NCBI GenBank assembly: GCA_031002005.1
Contig: CM061918.1
Coordinates: forward strand, 62,406,531-62,470,530
Length of the DNA stretch: 64,000 nt
Source: Vandiemenella viatica
Taxonomy: Eukaryota; Arthropoda; Insecta; Orthoptera; Morabidae
Reading direction: 5' to 3'
The notes beneath the pieces were generated by a model. That model was not told where the DNA came from and ran no database searches. It saw nothing but the letters and a program-made list of their open reading frames with translations. Below are positions 57,487 through 64,000 of this stretch, piece by piece; the first letter of the stretch is position 1; each line of letters starts with the position of its first letter. The position numbers and the translations under genes are program-made.

Positions 57487-57930
57487 CATTTTGAAGTGTC
57501 TGCAGTGCAGCGTACATATTGCAAGTTTTACTGTCTGTGATATACTACCTTATAATAACTTCAAGTGTGTAGGCCTATCTTAAATGTGTCTTTTATCTTT
57601 AATTTTTAAATATTTACAAATTGATTTGTAAGATGGTGTTAGGTGGAATTTATCAGTTTCAGTATTTCAATGTGACAATCGTGTAAAATAACAATAATTT
57701 TGTACTGGCTGGATGGTCTTCCAAGTGCTAATAATAATTTTTTTAAAAAAACGTAAAGTACTTTTCCCGTAATGTTTCTTTTACAATCCTGCGGAGCTCC
57801 ACTTGGAAAGTTTCTGTATAGCATCGATAGATTCAATACAACGACATTGGAGAGCCGATTTCAGTATAGGAAGTAAAAGTTGGCGTTTAGTAGCAGAGTC
57901 GGGTAATTAGAACAGTGATGAGTTGGTAGA
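57487..57930. other. AT-rich stretch, nothing recognised
   Basis: No feature recognised before the GC-rich island. Confidence 0.45.
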
Positions 57931-58415
57931 CAATTATAGGACACCGCGGATTCACTGACAGCGGATCGCGATTCGCGAACTCGGCGGACAGAGCACTGTT
58001 CGCGCTGCAGAGCCAAGCCGCTGCCTCCACTCCCGTGGGTCGCTTTCCCTCGTGAAAGTGCCTCCACACGGCCAGAGCGGCCTTCAAAGAAATCCCAATC
58101 AGACAGCCAGCTACAGGTGGAACACACCGCCACCGCAGCCGCTGCTGTTGCTGTTGTTATGCACATCGCCAAGGGCAGTAGCCGCCATCAAGGGCAGCCA
58201 ACCACCACCACCAACAACAACCACATCGTCCGGCACGGAGAAAGGTCGCCGCCACTTTCGCCGACCACACGGCGTCCGCGAGAAATTCCTCCGCCGGAGA
58301 AACCTGCACCCAACACGCAGGGGCCTCCCATACAGTATTCCACACTCAACATCCACCCCAAGCAGCATTCGATGACTACTTCGACCGGCATCGTTATCTT
58401 TTGCTTCAGTTAAGG
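57931..58415. promoter_or_regulatory. CpG-rich island with trinucleotide runs, possible promoter or exon
   Basis: GC and CpG content jump sharply here relative to flanks (TCGCGATTCGCGAACTCGGCGG). A CCG/CTG/CCA/CAA trinucleotide-rich stretch follows at 58120-58240. Frames are open on both strands over most of it, with low-complexity products not recognised. It could be a promoter or 5' exon of PDSS1 (minus) or of another gene, or a chance GC-rich repeat. Confidence 0.4.
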
Positions 58416-58546
58416 AAGCGTAAATGAGTTAATTTCTGGTTAACGATATGACAGATAAGAATGAGGGAAAGTTGTAAAAAAAGTGTGTTGAGGAAAGAGG
58501 AGGAAACTGGATGAAAATAGAAGAATAGAGGTGGTAGTTAGACAGG

Positions 58547-58789
58547 AAGCGTTGGTGGATGAACGGTTAACGTTCTGACCTCGCATTCGGGAGGACGCGG
58601 GTTCGAATCCCCGTCCGGGCATCCAGATTTGGGTTTTCCATGGTTTACCCAAATCACTCCAGGCGAATGACGGGATGCTTCCTTCAAAAAAGCCATGGCC
58701 GAATTTCTTCCCGTTCCTTGCGCCAATCCCATTCCGCCTCTAATGACATCGCTGTCGACGAGGCGTAAAGCCCAAGCAAAAAAAAAAAA
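58547..58789 (+). mobile_element. SINE family A, full length
   Basis: Very clean copy: head with GGTGGATGAACGGTTAACG, B-box GGGTTCGAATCC, complete body, GTCGACGAGGCGTAAAGCCC tail and 12-A run. Confidence 0.92.
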
Positions 58790-59370
58790 TTGGGAAGGCT
58801 TTTGTTCCAAGCAGAGCAGGGCAGTGGTTGGGACGCTGCTCAAGATAATAATGATACAAGCGACACTACTTTGTTTCACTTACGTGATATAATAAGGTGG
58901 TAACCTTCTATTAGTTCATGGAATTCAGTAAACAAAAATGTTATGCCACAAGAAAACCCGCATTGTGTAACTCATTAAAAGAAATCTTGATAAGATTCTT
59001 GGACGAATACTATTCATATAGCAATTAGTGACCGTAATAATGTAATGCTCTTTTCCTGTACGTGTTTGGTTTTTATGTAGAACTACAATTCTGTCTTTGT
59101 TTACGATAGCTAACGCTAAAGAAAGTTGTCGCTCAGCTCAGTATTATCGGCATCGCCATCTGCATTCTCGTAAGGTATGAGGTGTTGTTCCCTTTGTTGT
59201 ACGCAGTACTTTCGACGAAGCATAACTGCAATAAAATGACTACAATAGTCAAAGATGGTAAACTACATAAACAACGGTGATGCTTTGACAAGTCCGCTTT
59301 GACGACTTTTTAATGGACTGTCCCAAAATGATGATGAGAAATTGAATTGATCGCTAACAGAATCCAGGTA
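58790..59370. other. Unassigned stretch
   Basis: Nothing recognised. Confidence 0.4.
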
Positions 59371-59614
59371 TCTTTTTTTCTTTCCTTATGATTTCACGCC
59401 TCGTCGACTTCGAGGTCATTAGAGGCGGAAAGCACAGGGGGATAGAACCAGAATGAATTTGGCAATGTCCTTTTGAATTAAGTATCCAAGTATTCGGTTC
59501 GAGTGATATGGAGAAACCATGGAAAACCCAAATCTGGATGGCCGGATGGGAATTCAAACCCGCGTCCTCCCGAAAGCGAAGTCAGAACATTACCGCTCAC
59601 CCACTACGCTCGGT
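59371..59614 (-). mobile_element. SINE family A, diverged full length
   Basis: Tail GTCGACGAGGCGTGAAATC, body with several changes, decayed B-box (GGTTTGAATTCC), head ending ACCGAGCGTAGTGGG. Confidence 0.82.
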
Positions 59615-59850
59615 TCAGGAATGCTGTAAACACGTTGGTCCAACGTATCCTTCTGACCTTCAGATATGTTTTTAAACTTTCTCAATATAAGGAAAATACT
59701 TCTCGAGTGAAGCAGCACTACAACATAGCGACAAACTAACAAACCAGCTCGTCAAATAACTTTATAGTAGTCAACTAAACTTCTCACCAGAATTTTCTTT
59801 TCCCCTCTCAATATGAAATGGCATTTACTCGACTAAGACATACTACGTAC

Positions 59851-59986
59851 TAGATTATAAATCAAAATTCCGTCTGGAACAACTGTTGATGTTACTGTTT
59901 TCTTTATTTCCAAACGCGTTTCGCCCTTATGGTGTGAGGCAGTAACATCAACAGTTGTTCCAGACGGAATTTTGATTTATAATCTA
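59851..59986. repeat. Perfect 47-bp-arm hairpin with Penelope-type motif in its loop
   Basis: 59851-59897 and 59940-59986 are exact reverse complements (TAGATTATAAATC... and ...GATTTATAATCTA). The 42-bp loop holds, on minus, CCATAAGGGCGAAACGCGTTTGGAAATAAA. This GGGCGAAACGCGTTTG string is typical of the ends of Penelope-like elements. Confidence 0.85.
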
Positions 59987-61460
59987 TTATCCAACAACTG
60001 CGGAAGATGACCTAAAACCAGATTTGCATACTACGTACTGTTTAGTCACATTTCCAGAGTGTATATATCATTCATTCAAAGTGTTCCCGTTTTTGTTACA
60101 GTGAAGGAAATCACAACAATAATTAAAATCACCCACGCCTACGAGCAGCGTCCCTTGATACACGAAGCCAGTGCTCTATCTCCTACGCTATCTGGATCAG
60201 TCAATTAGTGGACTTCGCTACAAGTCGAACACAACACTTAATTAAAATCATCCACTCGAAGCTGTGTCCCTCGGTACACGAAGCTAGTACTCTAATTCCT
60301 ATGATGTCTGAGTCAGTCAGTCATCGAAAGGTATAAGAATTCTCGTATTCATAACGATTTTCACTGCCACTGAATATTGTAGTAATACACAAATCATTTC
60401 AGTCACGAAGTGCTAGAGAAATTTGGATCGAAAGAGGTAACAATTTGGCACTTAAACTTCAAGAACGGAATGTAATGAAACCGGTACTAGGTCCTATACT
60501 GTACGCATAATTTCGTCAGCAATAATGTCTTCAAAATCTAAATGATATATCGACACTCTAAGTCGTTACATAGAGACTGTAGAACCCCAATTCGACGTCG
60601 GGGATGGTTGCGAGCAATAATCCATACCGTGGCGACGCACTACTTTCCGACGAGCTCTGATAGTCCCGAGGCATTCCACTCTCGCCGACTGCCGAGTGGA
60701 AACGCCGATGCACCGCTGGAAGCCGCAGGAACAAGTGGCGAAACGAAGTTGCCCAACGCACAGATTCCTTCCGACGGTTGCCCAATGTCTGCGTACGCAT
60801 CGCACCGGACGTGCGCACAAACTCATTAATCACCGTCAAGCAACCGCTAATGGAAACGAGGTAACGCATTGCAGCCCACAATGGATGGTCCTCACACCGT
60901 ATAGAAATGTGAGCAGAGAAATTATAGCGTTTGATGTCTTCCTTTTGAATGGCAGCGAGATGTAAACAGATTTGAGTAAGATGTGGGAAGAGGGCCAGAA
61001 TATGACAGCTCTCTCTCACCACGACACTAATCGAACTTTAATCACAAGAAGTTATAATGTCTGAAACCTTCGAGAAAGAGTTCGCGAGACCATTATCGAC
61101 TGGATTTGAGGTCAAGTTAGTTAATTCCTATTCAGTTCTGGATGTTGACAGCTATAGACAACGAAGGAATCGTGACAAACAAATGAATATCTCGCAAACT
61201 GAAAAACCCATACGCTGAGCTACGGAGAGAACAGAATTCAGCAAACATGTCTAAAATATTGTTATTGTTAGTCTCCGTGTATGTCTATACTGTAGTCTCA
61301 GATTCCAGAGACTACTTACAATAGAGGCTCGATCCAATCACCGCCGCAGATAATGTGAGGCTAACACACTGCCAGAGATGTTAAACTTAAAACTCACATT
61401 TGGCTCACTTTAATCACAGGTACATACTGCTTTCAATAACTACACTTTTAAACAAAAATC

Positions 61461-61463
<3 letters not shown>
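59987..61463. other. Unassigned stretch containing a GC-rich open block
   Basis: 60560-60900 is CpG-richer than its surroundings and open for 154 codons on minus (61022-60558). The product is not recognised and no splice pattern is apparent. The rest is AT-rich with imperfect direct repeats near 60120-60300 (TAATTAAAATCAYCCAC). Confidence 0.4.

Positions 61464-61527
<64 letters not shown>
61464..61527. repeat. Poly-A run of 64 bases
   Basis: Uninterrupted A run followed by CACACACAG. No recognisable retroposon body lies immediately upstream on plus. Confidence 0.95.
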
Positions 61528-61528
<1 letters not shown>

Positions 61529-62297
61529 ACACACAGTGCGAGGGCAAGAATCAGATCTAGCCGTCGATAACACAGTATACGCTAGAAACGGTAGAAAAGG
61601 CAGAAATCAATCTTTTACGTCAAAGTTTATAACAAACTCAAGAGCTACACATTTTGGCGAAGCGATAACTGAGGAATATACGTCATAATGCACGGTATAA
61701 AATATTTTAGCACTTTGAAAAACTGTCTCGGATTGTACAATTATTGGAGCAGGCGCATACAACAACTCTCTCCGTCTTTTGACAAGTGAAGCTGCACCAG
61801 CAGGATAAGACACTAATTGAGGACAATTGGGAAAAGTCCATATTGTATTAGACATATGGCCTGGTGCACAGCGTTAGTTAACACTTTAACGCAATATCAA
61901 CGACAAAGTACACGACTAAAATATGGTATTTCAGTAAAGAAATAATTTTCAGAATATTCGCGCATGGTTCAATTGTATAAATGCAGACTGGAGTTTTCGT
62001 GCTGACGATTCAACGTCAGAACGCTGGTAAAACACTTTATCCTAAAGCAGTATCCGAGGCTTCATTGTACTCGCAAGTCGAGTGCCGCAAACTAGAACCG
62101 CGAAGTCGCAACCAGCTAGTGAAACACCTTGTAACACGGTTAAAACCACGCGGTTGCAGAATACTTTACCCCAATTCTCTCCGAGTACTGCTACAAGAGA
62201 CACGGTGAAGTGAGAGTCTCAGTAACAGATTGGAGGGTCGCGAAGCAGACATAGAAACGTTTGAGACACTTGTAGTTATTCCAGAGAGAGCTGGTAC
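61528..62297. other. Probable intron start region
   Basis: On minus this follows the candidate exon 1 donor. No other feature recognised. Confidence 0.35.
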
Positions 62298-62339
62298 CTT
62301 GTGCAGCAGCCTGTGAGCCGCTCCCCGCAATGAAGACAT
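62298..62339 (-). CDS. PDSS1: Candidate exon 1 of PDSS1 (presequence)
   Basis: ATG at 62339-62337, first in its frame within this GC-rich block and preceded by GGCGAA (purine at -3), opens 14 codons, MSSLRGAAHRLLHK. They are basic, lack acidic residues and fit the start of a mitochondrial presequence. The last codon AAG is followed directly by GTACCAGC, a usable donor in phase 0, matching the phase-0 acceptor of the exon at 9798-9971. No homology can support so short a piece. An alternative is that this is the first exon of an unrelated gene, or not an exon. Confidence 0.4.
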
Positions 62340-62520
62340 TTCGCCGTCTTCGTCGTGGACGGTGGAGAAGGCGACTGACTGGTGAGCTGCGAGGCGACTC
62401 AGCGGCCGGGGAGCCAGGTGGGAGAGGGGGGGGGGGGGAGCTGCTGGAAGGGGTGCTGTCACAAGAGGCTCGGCAGACCAGCTCGCTACCTCAGCCGAGC
62501 TACTGTCATCACCAACTCAC
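62340..62520 (-). promoter_or_regulatory. GC-rich 5' region upstream of candidate exon 1
   Basis: High GC with CpGs (GAAGACGGCGAAATG, GAGTCGCC, CCCGGCCGCTGAG) in otherwise AT-rich DNA, consistent with a 5' UTR and promoter of a minus-strand gene. No TATA box was identified. Confidence 0.35.
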
Positions 62521-63177
62521 AGTTTCCATCTACTCTTCTTCCACTATGTTAATTTCTCTATCCACCAGGTTACTAATATCATTACTCCGCGATACTAAAA
62601 GTGGCGGTGGGTACGTTGCACCTATCCTAATGCGTAATCGTTTATGCATCGGAAGCGATATACGGGATATGGCAGGAGGCACCCATGAACTATTTTGGAG
62701 AAGCGTTTTGGGAAAGCCATATCAGGATGGCCGGAGCAGTTTCTCAAGACCTACTCATATCAGATCCTAAGTTTTCTCGCGCGATAAATCCTTCCTATTC
62801 CATTCGCTAATCGCTTGTGGAAATAATGAGTATAGAAAAGAATCAGTTCTGGCCCTGATTTGTCTTTTATTATTTTCTCGGTCATTACTAGATATGAATG
62901 TTGTTGTCATACTAAAATAGATCTGTCTTGAATTTTTCAATTAGCATCTATCGAGAGCAACGCCTTTCGTGTTCCAGGTCTTCCAACCTGACTCCTTCAA
63001 CATCGCATTTAGGTTTTCCCTCCAAATGTATATATCTGTCACGAATCAGGCGGCTCTTCTTTGGATCTTCTTCAGTGCCTCCATTAATCCCTAACCTTTG
63101 GGCCTCTTTCGTCTCAAGATCAATCTTTCATATATTCCTTGCTGTCCTGTCCCATTTTCTCTCCATGATAGACATTA
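62521..63177. other. Unassigned stretch with SINE-like scrap
   Basis: 62670-62750 (TTTTGGAGAAGCG...AAGCCATATCAGGATGGCCGGA) is a weak minus-strand match to the SINE A body. Otherwise nothing recognised. Confidence 0.4.
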
Positions 63178-63498
63178 GGAGGCGTCCATTAATTACGTGA
63201 GGTGAAATGGGTTTTGAAATTCCAGAATGGACAGTAGAGCTAAAAGAAAAGGGTCTACAAAAGACATGGATGGCGACTATAGGGGGGGGGGGTAAAAACG
63301 ACTCGAATACCTATTTTAGGGGGGGGGGGAACAGGAGAGCTAAAAGAAAAGCTACCAGTACGATCAGGAGGGGAGGGGGGAGATATCGTCAAAATCGCAC
63401 GTCATCTTTGGGGGGAGGGGAGTTCCGACCAAATCTCACCAAAAGGGGGGAGGGGTCAAAAAATCCGAAAAAACCTCACTTAATTAATGGACGCCCCC
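63178..63498. mobile_element. MITE (ATTAATTACGTGAGG family), TTA duplication
   Basis: GGAGGCGTCCATTAATTACGTGAGGTG at left, inverse ACTTAATTAATGGACGCCCCC at right, TTA at 63175-63177 and 63499-63501. Interior G-runs and AAATCTCACCAAA strings as in the other copies. Confidence 0.86.
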
Positions 63499-63527
63499 TT
63501 AGCAAGACCTTTGGTAAAATTCCGTCC

Positions 63528-63682
63528 GCCATCCAGCGTTCTGTTTTCATTGTTTCACGACATCACTCCAGATGAACGCCTAGATGGTTCCTTTAAAGTG
63601 CCATGGCCAAATTCCTTGCCTTTCCTTGCCCCCCAGTCTTTTCCCCCCTTTCCTCCTCTAATGAATTCATCGCTGACAAGAC
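63528..63682 (+). mobile_element. SINE family A, 5'-truncated
   Basis: GCCATCCAGCGTTCTGTTTTCATTG through GCCATGGCCAAATTCC and CCTCTAATGAATTCATCGCTGAC. Head missing; adjacent to two MITEs. Confidence 0.7.
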
Positions 63683-63720
63683 AGGAAACCGGCAGCACTT
63701 ACGAGACACTGATGAAGTAT

Positions 63721-64000
63721 GGGGGCGTCGATAAATTACGTAAGGTGAAATAGGGGGGGGGGGGTCCGGCGAAATCTCACCAAATCTCACGTGAGGTTTT
63801 GGACATTTTTATTGGACTGTATAGCTAAATACAAAAAAACAAAGTCTACAAATGACGCCAAAGTAGATTTTTAGGGGGGTATTTCGTCGAAATGTGAGGG
63901 GGTAACCGGCTTTGGAAGAGTGAGACAAAAAAAAAGTCTAAAACATTTGCGAGGGCGATTTAGGGCTATTTATAGGGGGAGGGTCTCACGAACCAGATCT
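63721..64000. mobile_element. MITE (ATAAATTACGTAAGG family), cut by window end
   Basis: Starts GGGGGCGTCGATAAATTACGTAAGGTG after TAT at 63718-63720. It runs with GGTCCGGCGAAATCTCACC and TCACGTGAGGTTTT strings to the window end; the right terminus is not included. Confidence 0.8.

Larger units (their letters stand above)
9972..62297 (-). other. PDSS1: Candidate 52-kb intron of PDSS1
   Basis: If the minus-strand segment 62298-62339 is exon 1, this entire span is the first intron (GT at 62297-62296, AG at 9973-9972). It holds nearly all the transposable elements listed here. The link between the two exons is inferred from matching phase 0 and presequence-like composition; transcript evidence would be decisive. 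Confidence 0.4.

Overview
The window looks like transposon-saturated DNA from an animal with a large genome, most likely an insect. The evidence is the company of elements: Tc1 and mariner transposons, hAT, Helitrons, several non-LTR retrotransposon (LINE) lineages, Penelope-like motifs, and more than fifteen copies of one tRNA-derived SINE. There are no bacterial-type operons, no real tRNA or rRNA genes and no CRISPR. The mix suggests a polyneopteran insect (stick insect, orthopteran or cockroach-like), but that is a judgement from general familiarity; the sequence does not prove it.

Only one host gene is convincing. On the minus strand, 9798-9971 is a 58-codon exon with a good acceptor (TTGCAG) and donor (GTCAGT). 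Its product matches the start of the conserved region of PDSS1, the trans-prenyl (decaprenyl) diphosphate synthase that makes the side chain of ubiquinone. A GC-rich minus-strand segment at 62298-62339 begins with ATG, encodes 14 residues of presequence type and ends in a GT donor in the same phase. If it is exon 1, then 9972-62297 is a single intron of about 52 kb and nearly everything else described here lies inside it. The rest of PDSS1 would lie off the left edge.

Layout. 0.3-1.75 kb: a Tc1 element turned into a perfect foldback with two 613-bp arms. 2-9.8 kb: an unclassified repeat pair, SINE copies and transposase scraps. 10-19 kb: two related MITE families with 3-bp target duplications, LINE pieces and SINEs. 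19-25 kb: a promoter-like motif cluster, a Helitron end loaded with a two-monomer higher-order tandem repeat, and two short Helitrons. 25-28 kb: a mariner nested in a LINE, and a SINE cluster. 29.7-33.5 kb: a 3.78-kb hAT element with an exact 8-bp duplication, itself carrying a Tc/mariner-type element that keeps an open helix-turn-helix ORF. 34-42.5 kb: a Helitron helicase remnant, MITEs, LINE remnants and a 47-bp minisatellite. 42.8-52 kb: hammerhead-like Penelope motifs, a near-full-length dead mariner and SINEs. 52-64 kb: LINE ends, SINEs, a 47-bp-arm hairpin around a Penelope-type motif, GC-rich islands and a run of 64 A.

How the parts relate: autonomous LINEs plausibly mobilised the SINEs, autonomous mariner or Harbinger-like elements elsewhere plausibly mobilised the short TIR elements, and almost every transposase or reverse transcriptase here is broken. 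Open frames not mentioned below showed no recognisable homology or splice support and are treated as chance.
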